Assembly: GCA_039805565.1 (NCBI GenBank)
Contig: JBDLTZ010000120.1
Span: 1 to 27,812 of the forward strand
Length of the DNA stretch: 27,812 nt
Direction of reading: 5' to 3'
DNA from: CALJIC01 sp039805565
GTDB taxonomy: Bacteria; Chloroflexota; Chloroflexia; Chloroflexales; Roseiflexaceae
The stretch's first letter is position 1. Each line of letters opens with the position of its first letter. The translations under genes were made by a program, and so were the position numbers. The notes under the pieces are model-generated. The model saw nothing but the letters and a program-made list of their open reading frames with translations. It was not told the DNA's origin and ran no database searches. This document shows positions 21,003 through 27,812 of this stretch, piece after piece.

Positions 21003-21012
21003 AAGGCCTCGC

Positions 21013-21423
21013 ATGCTCAATGACACCCAGCTCGCCACCCTCCAGGCCGCGCTCGACCGCATCATCCCGCCCGACGACGCCCCCGGCGCGTGGGAGGCCG
21101 GCGCCGGCGAGTACATCCTCCTCCAGCTCCGCGGCGACCTCGCCGACATGCTGGGCACCTACCGCGCCGGCCTGGACTCGCTCGACTACGAGGCGCTCGC
21201 CGCCTCCGGCCGCCCCTTCGCGGAGCTCGGCCCCGATGCCCAGGACGCGCTCCTGGCCCGCGTCGAGCGCGGCGAGGCCCAGGTCCCCTGGACGACCGAC
21301 TCACAGCAGTTCTTTCACACCCTCTGCGAGCACGCCGCCGAGGGCTTCTACAGCGACCCCGGCAACGGGGGCAACCGCGACGGCGTCGCGTGGCGCATGA
21401 TCGGCTTCGAGGTACGGGGGTAA
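21013..21423 (+). CDS. Gluconate 2-dehydrogenase subunit 3 family protein (small subunit)
   Basis: This 136-residue helical protein is the usual small partner of membrane or periplasmic FAD-dependent sugar/sugar-acid dehydrogenases of the GMC class. Recognisable segments are LQAALDRIIPPDDAPGAWEA at the N terminus, the central FAELGPDAQDALLARVE, and FFHTLCEHAAEGFYSDP with GNRDGVAWRMIGF at the C terminus. It usually assists folding, and in many species it carries a Tat signal that exports the large subunit. Here translation from ATG 21013 (AAAGG, 7 nt before) gives no signal peptide, and the sequence further upstream is repeat DNA. The large subunit gene follows after 63 bp, so the two form an operon. 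Confidence 0.85.
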   Translation: MLNDTQLATLQAALDRIIPPDDAPGAWEAGAGEYILLQLRGDLADMLGTYRAGLDSLDYEALAASGRPFAELGPDAQDALLARVERGEAQVPWTTDSQQFFHTLCEHAAEGFYSDPGNGGNRDGVAWRMIGFEVRG

Positions 21424-21433
21424 GATAGCGATA

Positions 21434-21460
21434 GCCGCGGCGGGTAGGTGTCCCCGCGGC
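21434..21460. promoter_or_regulatory. Intercistronic hairpin
   Basis: GCCGCGG (21434-21440) and CCGCGGC (21454-21460) form a perfect 7-bp stem in the gap between the small and large dehydrogenase subunits. It may affect mRNA stability or relative expression. Confidence 0.35.
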
Positions 21461-21486
21461 CTCTTCGGCAGAAGAAAGCAAGCTCA

Positions 21487-23118
21487 ATGTCTCACTACGA
21501 TGTGATCATCGTCGGCGCGGGCGCCGGCGGGGGCGTGGTGGCCGGCGTGCTGGCCGAGGCCGGCAAGCGCGTGCTGCTGATCGAGCGCGGCCGCGACCTC
21601 AGCTACGGCCAGATCCCGCGCGACCACCTGCGTAACCACCGGCTCTCGCTCTACGGCCACAACACCGGCCCTGAGCTCGACGGCAACCCGCGCGTCGTCG
21701 TGGACCAGCGCGGCGCCAAGCACGTGGTCCGGCCGCACGAGGGCCCCTACCAGAACAACGCGATGACGGTGGGCGGCGGCACCCGCGTCTACGGCGCCCA
21801 GGCCTGGCGCTTCCTGCCGCAGGACTTCCGCATGGCCGCCGAGTACGGCGTGCCGCCCGGAAGCTCGCTCGACAACTGGCCCATCGGCTACGACGAGCTC
21901 GCGCCGTTCTACGAGCAGGCCGAGTGGGAGGTCGGCGTGGCCGGCGACAGCGCGGCCTCGGCCCAGCTCTGGCCCCGCGAGCGCGGCTTCCCCATGCCGC
22001 CCACGCCCCTCAACGCCCAGGGCCGCGCCCTGCGCCGGGGCGCCGAGACCCTCGGCTGGGGGGCCTTCACCCCGCCGCTGCTGATCAACACCGCGCCCTA
22101 CGGCGGCCGACCCGCCTGCACACAGTGCCAGCACTGCGTCGGCTTCGCCTGCCCCGTGGAGGCCAAGAACGGCACCCACAACACACTGATCCCGCGCGCC
22201 CTCGCCACCGGCCGCGCCACCCTCCTCACCGAGACCGTCGTCGAGCGCGTGGACGTGGACGGCGCCGGGCGCGTCGTGGGCGTCAGCACGGTGGACGAAG
22301 CGGGCCACCGCGCCAGCCACCGCGCCGAGGTGGTGGTGCTGGCCGCCGGCGCGATCGAGACTGCCCGCCTGCTCCTGGCCTCCACCTCGCCGCAGCACCC
22401 GCACGGCCTCGGCAACGGCCGCGATCAGGTTGGCCGCAACCTGCAGGGCCACTACTACCCCGGCGTCGGCGCCCTCATGCCCGAGCCGGTCTTTGACGGC
22501 CTTGGCCCCGGCGTGAACACCGCCACCGTGCGCTGGAACCACGGCAACGATGGGATCGTGGGCGGCGGCATGCTCGCCGACGAGTTCGTGACACTGCCGA
22601 TCATCTTCTGGAAGCGCTACCTCCCGCCGGGCGCCCCGCGCTGGGGCGCGGCCGCCAAGCGCCTCATGCGCGACGGCTACCGGCGCTTCGTGCGGATCAT
22701 GGGGCCGGTGCAGGACATCCCGAGCCCCGGCGCGCGCGTGACGCTCGACCCGCGCGTGACCGACCATTATGGGATGCGGGTGGCGCGCCTCAGCGGCACG
22801 ACCCACCCCGAGACGGTGCGGACGGCGGCCTTCATGTTCGAGCGCGCCCGCGAGTGGGCCCTGGCCTCGGGCGCCGAGCAGGTCTGGGGCGAGCCGCCCG
22901 GCCTGTTCCTGAGCGGCGGGCAGCACCAGGCCGGCACTGCGCGCATGGGCGACGACCCGCGCACCTCGGTGACCGACCGCCACTGCCGCGTCCACGGCCA
23001 CAACAACCTGTACGTCGCGGACGCCTCGGTCCACGTCACCAATGGCGGCTTCAATCCGGTGCTCACGGTGCTTGCCCTCGCGTTTCGCACCGCACGCCAC
23101 ATCGCGGCCTCCTGGTAG
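21487..23118 (+). CDS. GMC-family FAD-dependent oxidoreductase (large catalytic subunit)
   Basis: This 543-residue enzyme would oxidise an alcohol group of a sugar or polyol using FAD. The N-terminal Rossmann motif is VIIVGAGAGGGVVAGVLAE. NNAMTVGGGTRVYGAQAWR is the GMC signature. VVVLAAGAIETARLLLAS closes the FAD site. His480 (GGQHQAGTARMG) and Asn523 (NGGFNPVLT) are the expected catalytic pair. Cys211, 214, 217 and 222 form a C-x2-C-x2-C-x4-C cluster followed by VEAKNG; related dehydrogenases bind an iron-sulfur cluster at a comparable place. No signal peptide is present. With the small subunit just upstream this is a two-subunit dehydrogenase. The cytochrome c subunit common in this class is not in the window. 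ATG 21487 is chosen over an upstream in-frame start at 21448 because homology starts immediately (SHYDVIIVG). The substrate is unknown. Confidence 0.92.
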   Translation: MSHYDVIIVGAGAGGGVVAGVLAEAGKRVLLIERGRDLSYGQIPRDHLRNHRLSLYGHNTGPELDGNPRVVVDQRGAKHVVRPHEGPYQNNAMTVGGGTRVYGAQAWRFLPQDFRMAAEYGVPPGSSLDNWPIGYDELAPFYEQAEWEVGVAGDSAASAQLWPRERGFPMPPTPLNAQGRALRRGAETLGWGAFTPPLLINTAPYGGRPACTQCQHCVGFACPVEAKNGTHNTLIPRALATGRATLLTETVVERVDVDGAGRVVGVSTVDEAGHRASHRAEVVVLAAGAIETARLLLASTSPQHPHGLGNGRDQVGRNLQGHYYPGVGALMPEPVFDGLGPGVNTATVRWNHGNDGIVGGGMLADEFVTLPIIFWKRYLPPGAPRWGAAAKRLMRDGYRRFVRIMGPVQDIPSPGARVTLDPRVTDHYGMRVARLSGTTHPETVRTAAFMFERAREWALASGAEQVWGEPPGLFLSGGQHQAGTARMGDDPRTSVTDRHCRVHGHNNLYVADASVHVTNGGFNPVLTVLALAFRTARHIAASW

Positions 23119-23130
23119 AAGCGTGCGTTT

Positions 23131-23285
23131 GGCTCTGCAGGGTGGCTCCGCCCCCTGCACCCCCGCTGGGGGCGGCGCCCGCCCCCAGACCCCCTGCAAT
23201 GTCCTACAGCACTGTGCGCTCTCGCAGGGCCGCTCCGCCCCCTGCACCCCCGCTGGGGGCGGCGCCCGCCCCCAGACCCCCTGCA
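23131..23285 (+). repeat. 87-bp tandem duplication next to repeat copy D
   Basis: A block starting GCTCT and containing GCTCCGCCCCCTGCACCCCC occurs at 23132 and again at 23218, nearly identical. The second unit runs into copy D. Confidence 0.75.
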
Positions 23286-23509
23286 ACGGAGCTCTGCTAG
23301 ACCGACATCGCGGTGACGCGAGACTGAGTACACTCCAGCCGCCAGGATCGTACAGGCTCGCTCCCGATCGCGGAGGCCGGGGCCTCGGTGATCGTGCCGA
23401 CCGATATCGGTCCGGTAGTGGTCGCCTTTGGGGTTCGAAGGGGCGCAGCCCCTCGCCGGGGGAGTCCAGAGGGGCCGCGGCCGGTCCCTCTGGGCGGGGT
23501 GCGGGGCGC
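23261..23509 (-). repeat. Mosaic intergenic repeat, copy D
   Basis: It is inverted relative to copy A and very similar over about 250 bp. It carries the full 14-bp palindrome GACCGATATCGGTC at 23399-23412. Copies A and D bracket a 15.6-kb segment as an inverted repeat. Nothing coding was found. Confidence 0.75.
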
Positions 23510-23605
23510 AGCGCCCGCAGAGGCCAGGGGTGCGGGGCGCAGCGCCCGCCGTCGTAGCCGTGACTCGGCATAGTCGCCCGAGCATGCGCAGCGCAAATAA
23601 AAGAA

Positions 23606-23635
23606 TTGACAAAAGCGAGCGCCGTGCCGTATCCT
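23606..23635 (+). promoter_or_regulatory. Sigma-70-like promoter of the secreted repeat protein gene
   Basis: Consensus -35 TTGACA (23606-23611) and -10 TATCCT (23630-23635) are 18 bp apart, in an AT-rich patch just beyond the repeat element. The leader would be about 63 nt, ending in AGGAGG before ATG 23705. Confidence 0.65.
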
Positions 23636-23704
23636 GACGCAGGAGATATAGAGACAATGTACTGCGGCGTGTCGCGGGAGCGTCACCCGCATAGGAGGCA
23701 CGCT

Positions 23705-25069
23705 ATGCGAGCCGCACGCATCACGGTACTCTGGGCGCTGGCCTGCAGCGCCGTCGTCGCCGCGCTCGCCGCCGCGTGGCTCCCTGCCGTCCCAGCCCGC
23801 GCAGCCACCGAGATGCTCTACGTCCCGCAGACAGGCCACTACGTCCGCGGCGTCTTCCGAGACTTCTGGGACACCAACGGCGGCCTCGCCGTCTTTGGCC
23901 ACCCCATTACCGAGGAGTACCTTGAGCCCGGAACGGGCCGCGTGCTCCAGTACTTCGAGCGCGCCCGCTTCGAGCGCGCCCAGCCCGACGCTACCGCCGT
24001 GCAGCTCGGCCTCCTCGGCCGCGAGGCCCTCGCCGGCCGCACGTTCCCCGCCGCCCAGCCGATCCGCAACACGGCGACGCGGCGGTACTTCCCACAGACC
24101 GCCCAGATCATCCAGTACGGCTTCAAGGAGATCTGGGAGACTCGCGGCGGCCAGGCGATGTTCGGCCTGCCCCTCAGCGGCGAGATCACCGAGGCCACCG
24201 ACGACGGACGCACGCGCACGGTCCAGTACTTCGAGCGCGCCCGATTCGAGTTCCACCCCGAGCTCCCCGCCGGCCGCCGTGTCCTGATCAGCGCGCTCGG
24301 CCGCCGGCTCGCCCCGCCCGAGCTCACCACCCCGCTCGCGCCCAACGCCCCGCCCCCTGGGCCTATCACGGTCAGCCCGTCCCAGGCCGCCGCGCCCTCC
24401 CCCACCGCCCCCGTCGCCCGCCAGCTCGTCGCGCCGGCCGTCAACGCCACCATCGCGCCGCTCGCCGGGAACCTGGAGCAGAGCTTCACCTTCGCGCCGG
24501 CGCGGGGCTACAAGGCCGGCGAGACAGTCTCGGTGTGGGCTAACCCGATCGGCAGGGCCCCGGTCTTCGTCGGCCGCTTCGGCGCCGACCGCGAGGGGGC
24601 TATGGCGCCCGTGCGCTTCACCCCGCCCCCGGGCGCGGCCGTGGGCGACTGGGCGATCGTCGCCGAGGGCAACGAGAGCAAGCGGCAGGCGATCGGCTAC
24701 TTCCGCCTGATCAGCGGCGCCCTCGGCCGCGTCCAGACCACGCCCGTGCCGCCCACCCCCACCGCCGGGCCACCCGTCCCGCGCAACGTCGACGCCGCCG
24801 CCGAGCCGGCCAGCGGCCCCGCGGGCACGGTGTTCTTCTTCGACGCCACCGGCTTCCGCGCCGGCGAGGAGGTCCAGGTCGCCATCGTCGCCCCCGACGG
24901 CCGCCAGATGGGCACCGACCCGGTCAAGGCCGACGAGCGCGGCTCGATCCGCTACGCCGGCCTGTTCTACCCCACCGCCCCCGGCGCGCCGCTCGGCCTC
25001 TACCGCATGGTGGCCTACGGCACGACCAGCAACAAGACCAGCACTGCCTATTTCGTCCTCACGCCGTAG
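23705..25069 (+). CDS. Secreted protein with two aromatic tandem repeats and Ig-like tail domains
   Basis: This 454-residue exported protein has no recognised enzyme motif. A signal peptide ends near VPARA/ATEM. Two repeats of about 90 residues follow. Each starts with a Y-x-PQT motif (YVPQTGHYVRGVFRDFW; YFPQTAQIIQYGFKEIW), continues GG-A-FG-P, and ends VLQYFERARFE or VQYFERARFEFHPEL. Such repeats are common in secreted Chloroflexota proteins and resemble LGFP-type cell-wall-binding repeats. After a Pro/Ala linker two beta-sandwich-like segments follow (FTFAPARGYKAGETVSVWA; FFDATGFRAGEEVQVAIVA), themselves similar to each other. The start has a strong AGGAGG and a clear promoter. It precedes a secreted glycoside hydrolase, so a role at the cell surface or sheath is plausible, but this is inference. 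Confidence 0.85.
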   Translation: MRAARITVLWALACSAVVAALAAAWLPAVPARAATEMLYVPQTGHYVRGVFRDFWDTNGGLAVFGHPITEEYLEPGTGRVLQYFERARFERAQPDATAVQLGLLGREALAGRTFPAAQPIRNTATRRYFPQTAQIIQYGFKEIWETRGGQAMFGLPLSGEITEATDDGRTRTVQYFERARFEFHPELPAGRRVLISALGRRLAPPELTTPLAPNAPPPGPITVSPSQAAAPSPTAPVARQLVAPAVNATIAPLAGNLEQSFTFAPARGYKAGETVSVWANPIGRAPVFVGRFGADREGAMAPVRFTPPPGAAVGDWAIVAEGNESKRQAIGYFRLISGALGRVQTTPVPPTPTAGPPVPRNVDAAAEPASGPAGTVFFFDATGFRAGEEVQVAIVAPDGRQMGTDPVKADERGSIRYAGLFYPTAPGAPLGLYRMVAYGTTSNKTSTAYFVLTP

Positions 25070-25118
25070 CCTCCGCCGGCGATGCGCGTCAGTGCCTAGC
25101 TCCATCCCCCCCATCTGT

Positions 25119-25151
25119 GGCTGATAGGGCCCTGTGAGGACCCTATCAGCC
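25119..25151. terminator. Perfect 11-bp hairpin between the two secreted-protein genes
   Basis: GGCTGATAGGG (25119-25129) pairs perfectly with CCCTATCAGCC (25141-25151) across an 11-nt loop. There is no T run, so termination efficiency is uncertain. It could also be an operator. Confidence 0.45.
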
Positions 25152-25191
25152 CCGTGCCAGCTTCGGGTAACCCTTCCGTAAACCGGCCCTG

Positions 25192-25220
25192 TTGCCCCCC
25201 ACAGAGCCGGTTGCTAGAGT
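25192..25220 (+). promoter_or_regulatory. Possible promoter of the glycoside hydrolase gene
   Basis: TTGCCC (25192-25197) and TAGAGT (25215-25220) are 17 bp apart, each 4 of 6 to consensus. The leader of about 50 nt ends with GGAGG before GTG 25276. Confidence 0.4.
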
Positions 25221-25275
25221 CTACTCAGCTCGGTCGCAGGTCCTACGTCGCTGGTCAGACTCACCGGAGGCCCCC

Positions 25276-26646
25276 GTGAACCGTCACTCGCTCAACGCGA
25301 TCGTCGCCGTCGCGCTCGCCGCCGCGCTGCTCCCGCTGCTGGTCACCTGCACCCCCGCGCCCGTCGCGACCCCGGCTCAGCTCGCCGCGCCCTCGCTTGT
25401 GGCCGCCCCCACCGCCAATATCCTCGCCGCCCCCGAGCTGCCTCCGGCCGTGCTCCCCAGCGAGATGCCCGCGCTCTCGCGCGCCAACGTCACCCCCACC
25501 GCCACCCTCGCCCCGCTGCCCACCCCGCTCCCCGCCGCCCCCACCGCCACCACGCAGCCCGCTGGTCCCGGCGGCCTGCCCTTCCCGCTCCGCACCGGCC
25601 GGCTCGAGTTCGGCGCCCACGCTCACCTCTTCTGGACCGACCGCTCTACGCCGCTGGTGCGCGCCTCCGACGGCGGCTTCACCTGGATCCGCCAGCAGAT
25701 CCACTGGCGTGACCAGGAGGGGCCCGCGGGCAACTACGCCTGGGGCGACGAGCTCGACCAGATCGTGGCGGCCGTCAACGCCCGTGGCCTCAAGCTCATG
25801 ATCTCGGTCGTGCGCTCCCCCTCGTTCTACGGCCGCGGCGGCCGCGACGGCCTCCCCGAGGACCCCAACGCCCTCGGCAACTTCCTCGCCGCCCTCGCCC
25901 GCCGCTACCAGGGGCGCGTCCACGCCATCCAGATCTGGAACGAGCAGAACCTGGCCTACGAGAACGGCGGCTACGTCTCCACCGAGGACGCCGGCCGCTA
26001 CGTCGAGATCCTCAAGGTGGCCTACACCCGCATCAAGGAGGTGGACCCCGCCATCTTCGTGATCACCGGCGCGCCCGCCTCAACCGCCGTAGACAGCCCC
26101 GGCGTGGCGATCTCGGACATCCGCTACTACCATGCGATGTTCGAGTACCAGGGCGGTGTCATCCGCAACTACATGGACGCGCTCGGCGTCCACCCCGGCG
26201 GCTCCGCCAACCCGCCCGAGTCCTACCCCGGCGACGTGCCGAGCACTGCCCAGGGCTGGACCGAGCACCCGACCTTCTACTTCCGTCGCATCGAGGATAT
26301 CCGCGCGCTGATGCTTGAGTACGGCATGGACCAGACGTCGGTCTGGATCACGGAGTTCGGCTGGGCCACGCCCAACACCACCCCCGGCTTCGAGTTCGGC
26401 CACCAGGTCTCGCTCGACCTCCAGGCGCAGTATATCGAGCGCGCCATGCGCCTCACCTCCGAGAAGTACCCCTGGGTCGAGGCGATGTTCCTCTGGAACC
26501 TGAACTTTGCCACCCTAAAAGCGCGCGACGGTGACCCGCTGCACGAGCAGGCCTCGTTCGCCATCCTCGACGCCGGCAATAACCCGCGCCCAGCCTTCTG
26601 GGCTGCCCAGACCTTCATCCAAGAGCTGCGCGCTTCCGGCAGGTAG
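25276..26646 (+). CDS. Secreted glycoside hydrolase, clan A TIM-barrel type (GH39/GH5-like)
   Basis: This 456-residue exported enzyme probably cleaves a beta-linked polysaccharide. A GTG start (25276) follows GGAGG by 5 nt and opens directly into a hydrophobic signal ending LLVTC. This is a possible lipobox, with an unusual Thr before the Cys. A Pro/Ala/Thr-rich linker of about 85 residues precedes the barrel. Catalytic candidates are Glu223 in IQIWNEQN (acid/base, after Asn as in clan A) and Glu360 in VWITEFGW (nucleophile). FTWIRQQIHWRDQEGPAGNY near the barrel start is typical of the group. The ligand or substrate is not clear. It lies 206 bp after another secreted protein gene on the same strand but seems to have its own promoter. 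Confidence 0.85.
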   Translation: MNRHSLNAIVAVALAAALLPLLVTCTPAPVATPAQLAAPSLVAAPTANILAAPELPPAVLPSEMPALSRANVTPTATLAPLPTPLPAAPTATTQPAGPGGLPFPLRTGRLEFGAHAHLFWTDRSTPLVRASDGGFTWIRQQIHWRDQEGPAGNYAWGDELDQIVAAVNARGLKLMISVVRSPSFYGRGGRDGLPEDPNALGNFLAALARRYQGRVHAIQIWNEQNLAYENGGYVSTEDAGRYVEILKVAYTRIKEVDPAIFVITGAPASTAVDSPGVAISDIRYYHAMFEYQGGVIRNYMDALGVHPGGSANPPESYPGDVPSTAQGWTEHPTFYFRRIEDIRALMLEYGMDQTSVWITEFGWATPNTTPGFEFGHQVSLDLQAQYIERAMRLTSEKYPWVEAMFLWNLNFATLKARDGDPLHEQASFAILDAGNNPRPAFWAAQTFIQELRASGR

Positions 26647-26654
26647 ACCAGAAG

Positions 26655-26689
26655 GGCCAGCGCTGCGCGAATCTGGCGCCGTGCTGGCC
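26655..26689. terminator. Hairpin after the glycoside hydrolase
   Basis: GGCCAGC (26655-26661) pairs with GCTGGCC (26683-26689) across 21 nt, 8 bp after the stop. It lacks a T tract. Confidence 0.35.
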
Positions 26690-26716
26690 CGCTCACCTCT
26701 CCGCTTCGGCCGAAGT

Positions 26717-26738
26717 GGTGGGGGGTTCGCTCCCCACC
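26717..26738. terminator. Second hairpin between convergent genes
   Basis: GGTGGGG (26717-26723) pairs with CCCCACC (26732-26738). Together with the hairpin at 26655 it lies between the convergent hydrolase and right-edge genes and may separate their transcripts. Confidence 0.35.
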
Positions 26739-26786
26739 GTGGCGGCGGGCAGGATCCAACCCTGCTCCTCGCCATTCATGGCGACC

Positions 26787-27812
26787 TCAAAGCTCCGCCT
26801 CCCCCGCCGCCAACGCCTGCAGCGCCGCGATGCGAGCAGCGTACTGCGGCGGCACAGGCGGCACCGGCGTGCCCCGCAGTACCGCGGCGATGCCCCGCAT
26901 GAACGCCGCCAGCTCATCGTACGGCGCGCCGCGCTCCTCGCCCTCGGCGTAGTGCGCCGCCGCCTGGCCCATCTGGATCGCCAGCGCCCGCGCCCCGTTG
27001 CCGTCCCCCTCGCGCAGGGTCTGCTCTGCCAGGGTCGCGGCGTCGTCGGCCGCCCGCTCGATCTGCTCCTGCCGCAGCCGGATCGCCAGCGCCCGCTGCT
27101 CCTCGGCGGACATCTGCGTCACCCGCGCCTCCGCCCGGCGCCGCAGCTCCCGCAGCGCGCGCTCACGCTCGCCTTCTGCCAGCGACCCGAGCACACGCTC
27201 CACGCCCGACCGGTTCCCTTGCGCCAGCGCCGCCTCCAGCTCCGCCGGCAGCGGCGCCCCGCTACCCTCAGCCGCGCGCACGCCTCCTGCCCGCCCGTCA
27301 TCGCCGGCGATTCGTGGTCGGTCGTCGGTCGTCGGTCGTCGGTCGTCCACCCCCACCAGCTCCACCACCCGCGCCAGCGCCCCCGCCAGCCCCTCGTCAA
27401 GCGCGGCGGCGAGGCGCGCCAGCTGACCCTCCTCGCCGCGCAGCAGCGCCTGGAGGCAGCCGAGGAACATGCCGAACGGCGGCAGCGTGGCGGCGGCTGG
27501 CCAGCGCAGAAGAGCCACCCGTAGCGGCACCAGCGCCTCCGCTAGCGCCTCCATCGCCTCAGCGTCGCCATCGTGCAGCATCTGCACTGTCGCGTCGGCG
27601 CAGTGATCCAGCAGCGCCACCAGCGACGCCAGCCGCGCCTCGTCCTCCTCAGCACCCTCGGCCCACTCGCTGATCGCGTCCGCCAGCGAGACAGCTTCCT
27701 CCTGCGACTCGCCGCGTGCCCAGGCATCCAGCAGGGCCACGTCATCAGGCGCCAGCTCCGCGCGCATGGGCTCTTCGCCACGCACCAGTGCCAGCGCGCC
27801 GCGTAGCAGCGC
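26787..27812 (-). CDS. Helical-repeat protein, 5' end off the window
   Basis: 341 residues are visible, and the frame is open to the right edge, so the start is outside. It is rich in Ala, Leu, Glu and Arg and almost entirely helical. Three related segments recur: LLRGALALVRGEEP, FLGCLQALLRGEEGQLARL and FMRGIAAVLRGTPVPPVPP, each an amphipathic helix pair ending in LRG plus a Pro/Glu loop. Similar modules occur in multidomain Chloroflexota proteins that also carry TPR, NTPase or death-like adaptor domains; the rest of this protein is not seen. A linker with DDRRPTTDDRPR is encoded by a heptad-repeat array at 27309-27350. No catalytic motif is visible and the function is unknown. Confidence 0.7.
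   Translation of the reverse strand, partial: ALLRGALALVRGEEPMRAELAPDDVALLDAWARGESQEEAVSLADAISEWAEGAEEDEARLASLVALLDHCADATVQMLHDGDAEAMEALAEALVPLRVALLRWPAAATLPPFGMFLGCLQALLRGEEGQLARLAAALDEGLAGALARVVELVGVDDRRPTTDDRPRIAGDDGRAGGVRAAEGSGAPLPAELEAALAQGNRSGVERVLGSLAEGERERALRELRRRAEARVTQMSAEEQRALAIRLRQEQIERAADDAATLAEQTLREGDGNGARALAIQMGQAAAHYAEGEERGAPYDELAAFMRGIAAVLRGTPVPPVPPQYAARIAALQALAAGEAEL
27309..27350 (+). repeat. Heptanucleotide repeat array inside the right-edge gene
   Basis: Six 7-bp units on the plus strand: GATTCGT, GGTCGGT, CGTCGGT three times, CGTCCAC. Read on the coding strand it gives a charged linker. Confidence 0.8.

Noticed and set aside
21484..23571. 695-codon minus-strand open frame
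   Set aside because: Antisense to the GMC oxidoreductase and then running into repeat DNA; no recognisable domain.

Overview
The window is very GC-rich, bacterial, and densely coded. It probably comes from a filamentous Chloroflexota (Roseiflexus/Kouleothrix-like) chromosome. That inference rests on several things: receptor Ser/Thr kinases with extracellular domains, an effector-associated death-like domain protein, a BTAD-regulator relic, secreted proteins with aromatic tandem repeats, and many 7-bp tandem repeats. No 16S, tRNA or ribosomal gene is present to confirm it.

Layout. Positions 1-7045 (minus strand) form a probable two-gene operon: an acyl-CoA dehydrogenase followed by a very large multidomain polyketide/fatty-acid synthase (KS-AT-KS-ACP..., running off the left edge). 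The 112-nt spacer between them is full of hairpins, and one holds the synthase Shine-Dalgarno sequence. Positions 7046-7703 hold a terminator, a truncated gene end and repeat element copy A. A minus-strand lipid kinase of the diacylglycerol kinase family (7704-8663) and a plus-strand M24 Xaa-Pro-type peptidase (9163-10458) flank repeat copy B. A decayed BTAD-regulator fragment (about 10511-10805) precedes a membrane Ser/Thr protein kinase (10891-12447), an HtrA-like lipoprotein protease (12590-13762) and a DinG-type exonuclease-helicase (13872-16763). After repeat copy C comes a translationally coupled minus-strand pair: a DUF89/ARMT1-like protein and oligoendopeptidase F. The plus strand then carries an orphan effector-associated domain protein, a two-subunit GMC-type FAD dehydrogenase (small subunit, then large), repeat copy D, a secreted tandem-repeat protein and a secreted glycoside hydrolase. 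The right edge holds the 3' part of a helical-repeat protein on the minus strand.

How genes work together. The dehydrogenase and synthase probably share one lipid or polyketide pathway, product unknown. The kinase and HtrA-like protease may form an envelope-sensing pair, although this rests only on adjacency. The GMC pair forms one dehydrogenase complex. ARMT1-like and pepF are coupled by an ATGA overlap. The other genes look like separate housekeeping or accessory units.

The most unusual features are two repeat systems. One is a heptanucleotide tandem repeat family that lies both between genes and in frame inside at least three proteins: the synthase linkers, DinG, and the right-edge protein. 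The other is a mosaic intergenic element in four copies, three of which carry a conserved palindrome; one copy lies exactly where a gene is truncated. I did not find a clearly new defence or biosynthetic system. The best leads are the heptad repeats at the fusion joint of the synthase, its Thr-for-Ser carrier-protein site, and an effector-associated domain gene that appears to begin with ATA.
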